Part shown: one piece after another, positions 6,597-14,287 of the stretch
How the letters are laid out: each line of letters begins with the position of its first letter
Numbering within the stretch: the first letter of the stretch is position 1
Translations under genes and position numbers: made by a program
NCBI GenBank assembly: GCA_030151165.1
Contig: JASLEM010000281.1
Span: 1 to 17,557 of the forward strand
DNA: 17,557 nt
Origin: Burkholderiaceae bacterium
GTDB lineage: Bacteria > Pseudomonadota > Gammaproteobacteria > Burkholderiales > Burkholderiaceae
Direction: 5' to 3'
Notes under the pieces: generated by a model
Told to the model about the DNA's origin: nothing
Databases searched by the model: none
What the model saw: only the letters and a program-made list of their open reading frames with translations

Positions 6597-8527
6597 GCAC
6601 GGCCGCGCTCGACACCCGGCGCATCGCGCTGCTGGGCAATCCGAACTGCGGCAAGACCGCGCTGTTCAACCTGCTGACCGGCAGCCGCCAGAAGGTCGCG
6701 AACTACGCCGGCGTCACCGTCGAACGCAAGGAAGGCCTGCTCACGCTGCCGTCCGGCCGCCAGGTGCATGTGCTCGACCTGCCGGGCGCCTACAGCCTCA
6801 ACGCGACCAGCGCGGACGAGACCGTCACGCGCGACGTCGTCAACGGCAAGCGCGCCGGCGAGGCCGCGCCCGACCTGCTCGTCTGCGTCACCGACGCCAC
6901 CAACCTGCGCCTGACGCTGCGCATCGTGATCGAGGCACGCCGCCTCGGCCGCCCGATGCTCGTCGCGCTGAACCTCGCAGACGTCGCCCGCAAGCGCGGC
7001 ATCCGCATCGACCGCGCGAAGCTCGAGCAGGAGCTGGGCGTGCCGGTGGTCGAGACCGTCGCCGTGCGCACCGGCGGCGCCGAGGCGCTGCTCGAGACGA
7101 TCGAGGCCTGGCTCGCGGCGTCGCACGACCCGGCCGCCGCGATCGCGTCCGGCCCCGGCGTGCACCGCGACGCCGAGCCGCCGCACGGCCACGTCGGCCA
7201 AGCCGCGATCGACGCCGTCATGCGCGACCACCACGAGGTGCACCGCCTGCTCGACGCCGCGCTCACCGAGCCGGTGGCGAGCAGCACGCACGTCGACGAC
7301 GCGCTCGACCGCGTGCTGCTGCACCCGGTCTGGGGCATGGCGATCCTCACCGTCGTGCTGTTCCTGATGTTCCAGGCCGTGTTCAGCTGGGCGCAGTGGC
7401 CGATGGACCACATCAAGTCGCTGATGGACGGCACGGGGCAGCTCGTCGCGAACCACATGCCCGACGGCCTGCTGCGCAGCCTGCTCGTCGACGGCGTGAT
7501 CGCCGGCGCCGGCAGCGTGCTCGTGTTCCTGCCGCAGATCCTGATCCTGTTCCTGTTCATCCTCGCGCTCGAGGACTCCGGCTACCTCCCGCGCGCCGCG
7601 TTCCTGCTCGATCGCGTGATGGCCGGCGTGGGCCTCACCGGCCGCAGCTTCATCCCGCTGCTCTCCAGCTTCGCCTGCGCCATCCCCGGCATCATGGCCA
7701 CGCGCACGATCTCCGACCCGCGCGACCGTCTCGCGACCATCCTGATCGCGCCGCTGATGACGTGCTCGGCGCGCCTGCCCGTCTACGCGCTGCTGATCGG
7801 CGCCTTCATCCCGGCGCGCACGCTCGCGCTCGGCGTGAACCTGCAGGGCCTCGTGCTGTTCGTGCTGTACCTCGCGGGCATCGTCAGCGCGATGGGCGTG
7901 GCGTGGGTGCTCCAGCGCCTGGGCCGCGGCAGCGGCCCGCAGCACCACACGCTGATGATGGAGCTGCCCGCCTACCGCTGGCCCAACCTGCGCAACCTCG
8001 CGATCGGGCTGTGGGAGCGCTGCCGCATCTTCACCAACCGCGTCGGCACCATCATCCTCGCGCTGATGATCGTGCTGTGGTTCCTGTCGACGTTCCCCGC
8101 GCCGCCCGCCGGCGCCACGGGCCCGGCGATCGAGTACAGCCTCGCGGGCCGGCTGGGCCACCTGCTGCAGTACATCTTCGCGCCGATCGGCTTCAACTGG
8201 CAGATCTCGATCGCGCTGGTGCCGGGCCTCGCGGCGCGCGAGGTCGCGGTCGGCGCGCTCGGCACGGTGTACGCGCTGTCGGCCACCGGCGACGCCGTCG
8301 CCGAGCAGCTGCAGCCGCTGATCTCGCATACCTGGTCGCTCCCGACCGCCTGCTCGCTGCTCGCCTGGTACGTGTTCGCGCCGCAGTGCGTCGCGACGCT
8401 GTCCGTCACGCGCCGCGAGACCGGCGGCTGGCGCCAGCCCATCATCATGGCGAGCTACCTGTTCGCGCTCGCGTACGTCGCCTCCGGCCTCACGTACTAC
8501 ACGGTGCGCCACTTCTTCCCGGGTTGA
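6593..8527 (+). CDS. feoB: Ferrous iron transporter FeoB
   Basis: A 644-residue inner-membrane Fe(II) transporter with a cytoplasmic GTPase domain. G motifs: G1 GNPNCGKT (15-22), G2 threonine in GVTVE (40-44), G3 DLPG (62-65), G4 NLAD (127-130). After the helical spacer (about 170-240) come the transmembrane helices, with the FeoB core motifs SSFACAIPGIMATRT and APLMTCSARLPVY, a Gate-type repeat structure, and in the second half AAREVAVGALGTVYAL and WYVFAPQCVATL. Somewhat shorter than E. coli FeoB (773), mainly in the loops and at the C-terminus. The start is fixed by the ATGA overlap with feoA. The next gene starts six bases after its stop. Confidence 0.97.
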   Translation: MSTAALDTRRIALLGNPNCGKTALFNLLTGSRQKVANYAGVTVERKEGLLTLPSGRQVHVLDLPGAYSLNATSADETVTRDVVNGKRAGEAAPDLLVCVTDATNLRLTLRIVIEARRLGRPMLVALNLADVARKRGIRIDRAKLEQELGVPVVETVAVRTGGAEALLETIEAWLAASHDPAAAIASGPGVHRDAEPPHGHVGQAAIDAVMRDHHEVHRLLDAALTEPVASSTHVDDALDRVLLHPVWGMAILTVVLFLMFQAVFSWAQWPMDHIKSLMDGTGQLVANHMPDGLLRSLLVDGVIAGAGSVLVFLPQILILFLFILALEDSGYLPRAAFLLDRVMAGVGLTGRSFIPLLSSFACAIPGIMATRTISDPRDRLATILIAPLMTCSARLPVYALLIGAFIPARTLALGVNLQGLVLFVLYLAGIVSAMGVAWVLQRLGRGSGPQHHTLMMELPAYRWPNLRNLAIGLWERCRIFTNRVGTIILALMIVLWFLSTFPAPPAGATGPAIEYSLAGRLGHLLQYIFAPIGFNWQISIALVPGLAAREVAVGALGTVYALSATGDAVAEQLQPLISHTWSLPTACSLLAWYVFAPQCVATLSVTRRETGGWRQPIIMASYLFALAYVASGLTYYTVRHFFPG

Positions 8528-8533
8528 ACGGAC

Positions 8534-8803
8534 ATGCAGACTCTCATCACCCTGATGATCGTGCTCGGCGCGGCGGGCTACAGCGTCTGGAAGCTGGCGC
8601 CGGCGGCGCTGCGCAACAAGCTGGCCGCGAACTCGGGCCGCGTCGTGCGCGCGACGGGCGCGTCCGAAGCGCTCGCGCGGCGCATCGAGATCAAGGCCAT
8701 CGACGCCGCCGCGAACGCCGGCGGCTGCGGCAGCTGCGGCCCGTGCAAGGCCTGCGCGACGGGCCAGGCCCAGGGCGACGCGTCCGGGACCGACGCGGCC
8801 TGA
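8534..8803 (+). CDS. Small cysteine-rich membrane protein of the feo operon
   Basis: An 89-residue protein. Residues 4-22 form one transmembrane helix (LITLMIVLGAAGYSVWKLA); a basic, Ala-rich linker follows; then C65-G-S-C68-G-P-C71-K-A-C74, four cysteines spaced by two residues each. The arrangement (N-terminal helix, cysteine cluster near the C-terminus, position right after feoB) is like the FeoB-associated Cys-rich membrane proteins known from other phyla, and it occupies the place of feoC. It lacks the winged-helix of enteric FeoC. A role in iron handling or in sensing through a metal or Fe-S centre is inference. It follows feoB by six bases, so it is almost certainly co-transcribed. Confidence 0.85.
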   Translation: MQTLITLMIVLGAAGYSVWKLAPAALRNKLAANSGRVVRATGASEALARRIEIKAIDAAANAGGCGSCGPCKACATGQAQGDASGTDAA

Positions 8804-8857
8804 GTCCCGGGCCCGCGCCGCGCGCCCGCGTCACGCGCGCGCAGGGCCGCCTCCCTG

Positions 8858-9733
8858 TCAACCGAGGCCGAGCAGGCGCAACGCCATCTTGTGCAGCCGC
8901 CCGCGCGGGTCGGCGAGCCCGTGCAGGATCGTGTAGTGGTTGACGCCGGGGATCGTCTCGCACACCGGCACGCTCGTCGGGCCCCACTGGTCGCGGATCA
9001 GCGCCGTCTGGCGCTGGAACTCCGCGCTCTCGCCCATGCCCACCGCCGTATACAGCGGCTTGCGCGGACGCGGGAAGAACGCCGGGCTCAGGCGCTTCAC
9101 GGCGGCGGAGGTCAGCTGCAGGTCGGACTGCAGGAACGGCGCGTGGCGCAGCGGCTCGAGGTCGAACACGCCCGAGATCGCCAGCGCGCCCGAGACCAGC
9201 GACGGCGGCAGGTCGGCGCCGACCTCCTTCCAGCGGCAGCTGAGCATCATCGCGGCGAGATGCCCGCCCGCCGAATGTCCCGCCACCACGATGCGCCTCG
9301 GGTCCGCGCCGTAGAGCGCGGCGTTGCGGTGCACCCAGGCGAGCGCGCGCGTCATCTGCAGCGCGATGTGCTCGATGCCCACCACCGGACACTTCGCGTA
9401 GTTCGGCACCACCACCATCGCGCCGTCGGCCGTGAAGGACGGCGCGACGAACGCGTGGTCGGCCTTGTCCAGCGAGCGCCAGTAGCCGCCGTGGATGAAG
9501 ACGAGCACCGGCGCGTTCGCGTGCGGGCTCGGGTAGACGTCCAGTGTCTCGGCGTCCCCGCTGCCGTAGCGCACGTCGCGCCGGTGCGACTCGATGCGAT
9601 GCACCAGCGTCGACGCGGTGCGCCAGCGCTCGAGGACGTCCTGGTGATCGGGATGGCGCGCCCGCAGGTTGTACTCGGACTCGAGCCATTGCGGCTCGTG
9701 CTGCGCGGCGCGCGGTGCGGTTGACAGGCTCAC
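8858..9733 (-). CDS. Alpha/beta hydrolase, arylformamidase-like
   Basis: A 291-residue cytoplasmic hydrolase. Motifs: oxyanion-hole segment H81-G-G-Y-W, nucleophile elbow G152-H-S154-A-G-G, FDLEPL near 190-195, the VGMGESAEFQRQ segment (231-242) that probably supplies the acid residue, and the catalytic histidine H266 in IPGVNHYTIL. This set is typical of kynurenine formamidase and related esterases of the same fold. The substrate cannot be fixed: no other kynurenine-pathway gene is in the window. The start is a GTG at 9733 with GGAGGA five bases upstream; the ATG overlapping the Shine-Dalgarno is followed by TGA in its own frame, and farther in-frame starts give unconvincing residues. Convergent with the feo operon. 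Confidence 0.87.
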   Translation of the reverse strand: MSLSTAPRAAQHEPQWLESEYNLRARHPDHQDVLERWRTASTLVHRIESHRRDVRYGSGDAETLDVYPSPHANAPVLVFIHGGYWRSLDKADHAFVAPSFTADGAMVVVPNYAKCPVVGIEHIALQMTRALAWVHRNAALYGADPRRIVVAGHSAGGHLAAMMLSCRWKEVGADLPPSLVSGALAISGVFDLEPLRHAPFLQSDLQLTSAAVKRLSPAFFPRPRKPLYTAVGMGESAEFQRQTALIRDQWGPTSVPVCETIPGVNHYTILHGLADPRGRLHKMALRLLGLG

Positions 9734-9921
9734 GGCATTCCTCCGGGCGATAAGGTCCAGCGACGGGTTGCGCGCCCATCGTACGGCGAATGTCGTCGGA
9801 CGTGAAAACGAGGGGCGACTCGTGTTTTCGGCCGCACCTCGCGATCTAACTTCCCTCTGAGTCGGAACACGACACCACCGGCTTCGATGGCGTCTGCGCC
9901 ACACCCCCGAAAAGGCGTCAT

Positions 9922-9950
9922 TTCAATTCGCCGAAACCTGCTGCTATACT
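9922..9950 (+). promoter_or_regulatory. Promoter of the tRNA-Ala gene
   Basis: TATACT at 9945-9950 is a good -10 element, 11 bases before the mature tRNA 5' end. The best -35 at 17 bases spacing, TTCAAT (9922-9927), is weak. Confidence 0.55.
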
Positions 9951-9961
9951 GCAAGGCTGTT

Positions 9962-10037
<76 letters not shown>

Positions 10038-10050
10038 ATCTCTGCTCGTG

Positions 10051-10075
10051 AAAACCGGCCTTTTGGCCGGTTTTT
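10051..10075 (+). terminator. Intrinsic terminator of the tRNA-Ala gene
   Basis: aaaaccggcc-tttt-ggccggttttt: a perfect GC-rich stem with flanking A/T pairs and a five-T tract, beginning 14 bases after the tRNA 3' end. Confidence 0.93.
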
Positions 10076-10224
10076 CATTTGTGGGCGATCTTCCGCAAGC
10101 GCCCCGCGTTCATCGGTTCAACTTGGCCGCGAGCGTGCCAGCAGGCGGCAACCGGGAAAGGCACGTTGCATCAAGCGTGCGTTCTGCGAGAAGACATGCA
10201 CCGGGCCGACGTGAACGCCCGAAC

Positions 10225-11217
10225 TCAACTCCCCAGCAACGCGGGAACGAACACCTCTTCGATCGTCCAGCGGCGCTTCGACAGTCCCTGCTCGAAGTGG
10301 TAGCGCAGGAAGGCATCGATCGCGGGGCGATTCTTCGCGATGCCATAGGGCCACCAGTCGGCCCCCAGGGTGTCGATGTTCTGCTGCATCAAATGGCTCA
10401 GCCACGGGACCATCACGGTCATGTTGTTGAAGGTCATGCCCATGCGCAGCTTCGCTGCCATCGCCTCCTTGGCATCGCAGAAGCCCTTGTAGATCGCGCG
10501 CATCAGGTCGTCGTCGTTCGCCAGTTCCTTCTTCACCGAGACCATGTGCATGATGGGGAAGATGCCCGTTCGCCCGAAATACTCGCGTTCGACGGTCTCG
10601 TAGTCCTCGAAGAGGCGCCCGACGTTCGGTTGCTTCTCCAGCACGCACCTGGGAGCGTCGGCCGAGATCAGCGCGTCGATCTCGCCGGCGGCGAGCATGT
10701 CGCCGAGATCGTCGTCGGCCTTGGCGTAGGTCACGTCGACGCCGGGCGGCACGGGCTTGGGCAGCCAGTCGATCGGCGCGAGCGGGAAGTCGATGCCGCC
10801 CACGATCCAGCGGCAGCTCTCGGGCCGGAATCCGAATTCATCCGACAGCATGCCCTTCGGCATCACGCCGGCGTCGTGGCCGTAGAGCGCCAGTTCGCCG
10901 ATCGTCTTGCCGTTGAGATCCTCGGGGCGCCTGATGCCCTTGGTCTTGTTGATGTAGATCGCCGAATGGCGAAACATGTGCAGAAGCGGCACCGGCAGCA
11001 GGCGGAACGGCGCCTCGTCGGTATCCATCGTCCGCAGGAAATAGCTGAGGCCGAGGTCGGAGACGTCGTAGGCGCGATCCTTCACCATGCCCTCGAAAAC
11101 GTCGGTGACGATTCTTCCGTTGTGGAAGGTCGCGTCCACGCCGTCGATCGTGACCTCTCCATCGCGCAAGGCTTGCGCGCGGTCATAGTTCCAGAAGGCG
11201 ATGTCGAGCTTTCTCAT
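10225..11217 (-). CDS. 4,5-dihydroxyphthalate decarboxylase-like protein
   Basis: A 330-residue protein with the type-2 periplasmic-binding-protein fold but no signal peptide. The opening LDIAFWNYDRAQALRDGEV, the VDATFHNGRIVTDVFEGMVK segment, KDRAYDVSDLGLSYFLRT and the later FPIMHMVSVKKELAND match the family of Pht5, the 4,5-dihydroxyphthalate decarboxylase that forms protocatechuate in bacterial phthalate degradation. Many family members have been annotated as ABC substrate-binding proteins; the lack of an export signal argues for a cytoplasmic enzyme. No other phthalate genes (dioxygenase, dehydrogenase, transport) are in the window, so the real substrate may differ. The ATG at 11217 has only a weak upstream GGGAA. 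Divergent from a MarR regulator, which is the likely controller. Confidence 0.8.
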   Translation of the reverse strand: MRKLDIAFWNYDRAQALRDGEVTIDGVDATFHNGRIVTDVFEGMVKDRAYDVSDLGLSYFLRTMDTDEAPFRLLPVPLLHMFRHSAIYINKTKGIRRPEDLNGKTIGELALYGHDAGVMPKGMLSDEFGFRPESCRWIVGGIDFPLAPIDWLPKPVPPGVDVTYAKADDDLGDMLAAGEIDALISADAPRCVLEKQPNVGRLFEDYETVEREYFGRTGIFPIMHMVSVKKELANDDDLMRAIYKGFCDAKEAMAAKLRMGMTFNNMTVMVPWLSHLMQQNIDTLGADWWPYGIAKNRPAIDAFLRYHFEQGLSKRRWTIEEVFVPALLGS

Positions 11218-11287
11218 GATGCGGTTCCCGTCTCGAAGTGATGGATGCGGCGCGCGGCCATCGTCGAGCGCATGCGATCCGATTCAA

Positions 11288-11299
11288 TAAACGCATTTA
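11288..11299. promoter_or_regulatory. Candidate operator in the decarboxylase/marR gap
   Basis: TAAA-cgca-TTTA is a small palindrome inside a short A/T-rich island (about 11281-11305) in an otherwise GC-rich region, between two divergent genes, one of which encodes a MarR regulator. Position suggests the shared promoter/operator; the motif itself is short. Confidence 0.35.
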
Positions 11300-11357
11300 G
11301 ATTACGCTCGCCCGTCGCTGCCGAGCAACGGTGACGCGCGAGAATCCTTGACGACCG

Positions 11358-11861
11358 ATGGGTCTAAGATCGTGCTGGATGAGCAACGCCCGCGCGATCC
11401 GCCACTTCTTCGACACAGCGTCCCTCGGGGCCCCCGAGAACGCCATCGGTTTCGTGCTCTGGCGTGTCGTGCATCGCTACCAGCGCGATGTCGATCGCGT
11501 GCTGGAGCCGCTGTCGCTCACGCATCTCCAGTTCACGACGTTGATGCTCGTGGCATGGCTCGGCAGATCGGGCGGAAAGGTCGCGCAGGCAGAGTTGGCG
11601 ACCGCCAGCGAGATCCATCCGATGCAGGTCTCGCAGATGCTCAAGATCCTCGAGAGCAAGGGCCTCGTGGCGCGCATGCCCAGCCCGTCCGACGTTCGGG
11701 CGAAGCTCGTCGACCTGACGGATGCCGGCCTCAAGGCGCTGCGCTCGGCGTTGCCACGCGTCATCGACTTGCAGCAGCGGATGTTCGGCGACGAAGGCCG
11801 CGCCGGCGGCGAGCTTCTGGCGGCACTTCGACGCATCGAGGACGCGCAACGCGACGACTGA
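11358..11861 (+). CDS. MarR-family transcriptional regulator
   Basis: A protein of 167 residues, or 160 if the second in-frame ATG at 11379 is used; neither has a clear Shine-Dalgarno. After an N-terminal dimerisation helix (ENAIGFVLWRVVHRYQRD) comes LSLTHLQFTTLMLVAWL, a helix-turn-helix with recognition helix EIHPMQVSQMLKILESKGLV, and the winged loop with the MarR signature SPSDVRAKLVDLTDAG. It binds DNA as a dimer and usually represses a neighbouring gene until a phenolic or aromatic ligand appears. The divergent decarboxylase-like gene, 140 bases away, is the natural target and suits an aromatic-acid ligand; this is inference. Confidence 0.9.
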   Translation: MGLRSCWMSNARAIRHFFDTASLGAPENAIGFVLWRVVHRYQRDVDRVLEPLSLTHLQFTTLMLVAWLGRSGGKVAQAELATASEIHPMQVSQMLKILESKGLVARMPSPSDVRAKLVDLTDAGLKALRSALPRVIDLQQRMFGDEGRAGGELLAALRRIEDAQRDD

Positions 11862-11899
11862 TCCGCGGCCTTCGCCGGGTTGGATCGCGGCGCCCGCGA

Positions 11900-12367
11900 T
11901 CACTTCTCCACGGCCAACTCCCGCGACAGGAAATCGACGAAGGCGCGCAGCTTCGGCGGCTGGACATGGCCGCGCGGAAATACGGCGTGCAACTCCGGAC
12001 AGCGCCCCACCCAGCCATCGAGCACCGGGCGAACCAGCCCCGCCGCCGCGTGCGGCGCCATGATCATGTCCGTCGCCATCATCAGGCCGGCGCCGGCGAA
12101 CAGCGGTGGCTTGAGCACCTCCGGGTCGTCGGCCTCGATGACGGGCGTGACCTCGAAGAGCTCCGCGTTGCCGTCGCGACTCATGGGCCAGGCGTAGCCG
12201 GCGCCATGGCGGGCGACTCGAGTGACCAGCGCCGCGTGCGAGCGCAGCTCGCGCGGATGGCCGGGCGTTCCATGCCGCTGCAGGTAGGCCTCGCTCGCCC
12301 AGACGCGGTTGGGCAGGACGGCGAGCCGGCGCGCCACCAGTCCGGAGTCGGACAACGGCCCCATCCG
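11900..12367 (-). pseudogene. LysR-family regulator remnant (effector-binding domain only)
   Basis: About 155 residues of a LysR effector domain remain: RMGPLSDSGLVARRLAVLP at the truncated end, then the middle AGLMMATDMIMAPHAAAGLV, and the C-terminal signature HAVFPRGHVQPPKLRAFVDFLSRE. The helix-turn-helix and roughly the first 135 residues of a normal LysR protein of about 300 residues are missing. At its 5' end the frame runs straight into the reverse complement of a short-chain dehydrogenase gene (residues MTTAPGETTL are not LysR). Without a DNA-binding domain it cannot work as a regulator. It is oriented head-to-head with the SDR remnant at 12363, as a LysR gene normally is to its target. 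Confidence 0.83.
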
Positions 12368-12599
12368 CATCAACGTCGTCTCGCCCGGCGCGGTGGTCAC
12401 GCCCGCCTACAGGACGGAGCTGAAGATGACCGACGAGCAGATCGACGCCTACTGCCGGGACATCGCGGACAAGGCGCCGCTCGGCCGCGTCGGTGAGGCC
12501 GACGAGATCGCCAAGGCCGTGTCGTTCCTCGCATCGGACGACGCGAGCTACATCACGGGCGTCGAACTGTTCGTCGACGGCGGCCTGGTGCAGGTTTGA
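12363..12599 (+). pseudogene. Short-chain dehydrogenase/reductase remnant (C-terminal third)
   Basis: Seventy-eight codons of a classical SDR C-terminus: IRINVVSPGAVVTPAYRTEL, the middle segment KAPLGRVGEADEIAKAVSFL, and the end ASDDASYITGVELFVDGG. A complete SDR has about 250 residues; the Rossmann TGxxxGxG motif and the catalytic Ser and YxxxK are all missing. The frame continues upstream into antisense LysR sequence, which gives non-SDR residues. No Shine-Dalgarno or promoter is evident. The break lies at the same bases as the break of the LysR remnant, so one deletion probably removed both 5' ends. Confidence 0.85.
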
Positions 12600-12783
12600 A
12601 CCGCGGCGGATCCAACCGGTCGATGCGACGGCTTCACTGACGTCTCTGCGGGTGTGCGGAAGCCGGGCGTCCTGCGCAGCCTCTCGTTCGATTGTCCCGC
12701 CGTGCACTTTCGAGTCGACCAGGACACGCTCGATCAAGAATTCCGCGCAGCGCCGCCGCGGCCCGCTCGGATACGCTTGCGGC
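12600..12783. other. Intergenic stretch after the SDR remnant
   Basis: I see no gene, strong hairpin or recognisable operator in these 184 bases; the possible frames lack family similarity. Confidence 0.4.
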
Positions 12784-12960
12784 ATGACGCCTGAACTTCA
12801 AGCCCTGATCGAACGCGCCGATGCCTACGGGCCGGACGAGGCGGTCGCGCTGCTGCGCCTGGTCGAGGCCTTCGAGCCGCCGACGGAGCGACAGAAGCGC
12901 GCGTTCCTGGCCTCGGTGGCGGCCTTGGTCGCCGCCCGATCGGCGTGCGAACCCCATTGA
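12784..12960 (+). CDS. Small hypothetical protein (58 residues)
   Basis: ATG at 12784 gives MTPELQALIERADAYGPDEA followed by VALLRLVEAFEPPTERQKRA and ends SACEPH. The composition is that of a soluble, helical, acidic protein and is unlike the Arg/Ala-rich shadows of this genome, which is the main argument for coding. No Shine-Dalgarno, known domain or membrane segment is visible. The stop is about 100 bases from the convergent oxidoreductase gene. Confidence 0.5.
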   Translation: MTPELQALIERADAYGPDEAVALLRLVEAFEPPTERQKRAFLASVAALVAARSACEPH

Positions 12961-12988
12961 GCGCGGAGCGCTTGTCGCGCTAAGCCTG

Positions 12989-13006
12989 CGCCTCGTCGTC
13001 GAGGCG
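12989..13006. terminator. Possible bidirectional terminator hairpin
   Basis: cgcctcg-tcgt-cgaggcg is a perfect 7-base-pair stem in the 104-base gap between the convergent small ORF and the MDR oxidoreductase gene. There is no T-tract, so termination is only suggested. Confidence 0.4.
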
Positions 13007-13064
13007 AAGCGCCGGGTCGAATCCACGAACCGCGGTCGCTCGATGCGCGTGCCGACGCGCCGGT

Positions 13065-14213
13065 TCAAAGCGTCACGACGATCTTCTGCCCCGACACGCC
13101 CTGGCGCAGCCGCGCCATCGCCTGGGGGAGATCGCCCAGCGAGTGCCCGGCCACCAGCGGCGCCGGCGAGGGCACGAAGCGGCCCTGGGCCAGCGCGGGT
13201 TCGAGGAAGTCCGCGAAGACGGTTCGGCACAGCGGCAGCGGCGCGAGCGCCGTCCCCCAGATCGAGCTGCAACGCACGCCGCGGATCCGCGCCCGGATCG
13301 CCAGCCCCAGGAAGCCGAGGCCCACGCGCGGCAGGCGGGCGAGCATCCAGGCGAACTGCCCCGTCAGCGGCGCGTCGTCCAGCGACACCGGCGCGCTGGC
13401 CATCGCCACGAATCGCCGCCCGCGGCATCGGCTGACCACGTCGATGCACGGCCGTCCCGAGCCGACGCCCAGCGCGATCGCGCCGGCGACCTCGACCTCC
13501 TTCAGCCGCTGCACCAGGGTCGCGACCACGCGCGGATCGGTGCGGTCGAAGACCTCGCGGGCGCCCAGCGCGCGCAGCGCCTCGGCGTGGCGCGGCGACG
13601 CCGTCGTGACGACGTCGTAGCCCGCCGCCGCGGCCAGCTGGATCGCGCAGCGGCCCACGCTCGTCGAGCCGCCCCACACCACCACCGTCGCGCCGACGCG
13701 CGGCCGGTCGACGGCCGCCGGCGGCCTCAGGCCGAGCTGGTCGTCGAGGAACAGCCCGCAGGCGGCCGTGGCGAGCGCGAGCGGCAGCACCGCGGCCTGT
13801 TCGAAGGACATCGCGTCGGGCAAGGCGGTCACCGCGTCCTCGCGCAGCACGACGTAGCGCTGGAACGCGCCTTCGGCCGCGCGGTTGGCGATCTTGTCGA
13901 CGCCCAGCGCCAACCCCAGCACGCGGTCTCCGCGCTCGAACCGCGTCACGGCCGTGCCGACGGCGACGACCTCGCCGGCAACGTCCGACCCCAGCACCGC
14001 CGGGTAGGCGAGCCAGGGCGTCACCAGGCCGCCGAGCGTCTGCACGATGCCGTCGAACGGGTTCAACGCGACGGCCCGGTTGCGCACGACGATCTCGCGC
14101 GCGCCGGGCTCGGGCATCGGCGCATCGCCGACGGCCAGGGATCGATTCTTCGCGGAAAGCCACGCGGCCAGGTTCTTGTCGGAAGTCATGCAGGGCTCGG
14201 GATCGATGGACAT
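13065..14213 (-). CDS. Medium-chain (MDR) NAD(P)-dependent oxidoreductase
   Basis: A 382-residue protein with a GroES-like N-terminal domain (about 20-150: VVRNRAVALNPFDGIVQ, YPAVLGSDVAGEVVAVG, RFERGDRVLGLA) and a Rossmann domain with the nucleotide motif VVVWGGSTSVGRCAIQLA near 170-190. The C-terminus is of the zinc-type dehydrogenase/enoyl-reductase class (PLVAGHSLGDLPQAMARLRQ). I see no cysteine cluster for a structural zinc and no clear catalytic zinc ligands, so it is probably a zinc-independent quinone- or enoyl-reductase-like member. The substrate is unknown. The start may be 14213 or the in-frame ATG at 14189; the Shine-Dalgarno evidence does not decide. Divergent from an AraC regulator 74 bases away, its probable controller. 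Confidence 0.87.
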   Translation of the reverse strand: MSIDPEPCMTSDKNLAAWLSAKNRSLAVGDAPMPEPGAREIVVRNRAVALNPFDGIVQTLGGLVTPWLAYPAVLGSDVAGEVVAVGTAVTRFERGDRVLGLALGVDKIANRAAEGAFQRYVVLREDAVTALPDAMSFEQAAVLPLALATAACGLFLDDQLGLRPPAAVDRPRVGATVVVWGGSTSVGRCAIQLAAAAGYDVVTTASPRHAEALRALGAREVFDRTDPRVVATLVQRLKEVEVAGAIALGVGSGRPCIDVVSRCRGRRFVAMASAPVSLDDAPLTGQFAWMLARLPRVGLGFLGLAIRARIRGVRCSSIWGTALAPLPLCRTVFADFLEPALAQGRFVPSPAPLVAGHSLGDLPQAMARLRQGVSGQKIVVTL

Positions 14214-14287
14214 GGCCTCACTCTAGGAGCCAAAGCCCGAACGATCTATGCTCAGGGATCCGAAAATCTTTGGCCATCGTTCCGATC

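Noticed and set aside
6194..8512. Minus-strand open frame of about 770 codons opposite feoB
   Set aside because: It lies antisense to a clear FeoB gene, is rich in Arg, Ala, Gln and His with no domain, and is a by-product of the GC-biased third positions of feoB.
12309..12362. ATG at 12309 as the start of a complete gene including the SDR remnant
   Set aside because: The 18 codons before 12363 are antisense LysR sequence, there is no Shine-Dalgarno, and the product would lack the whole SDR active site.
14270..14287. TTG at 14270 as the AraC regulator start
   Set aside because: The ATG six codons later fits the family and is the more common start; nothing supports the TTG.
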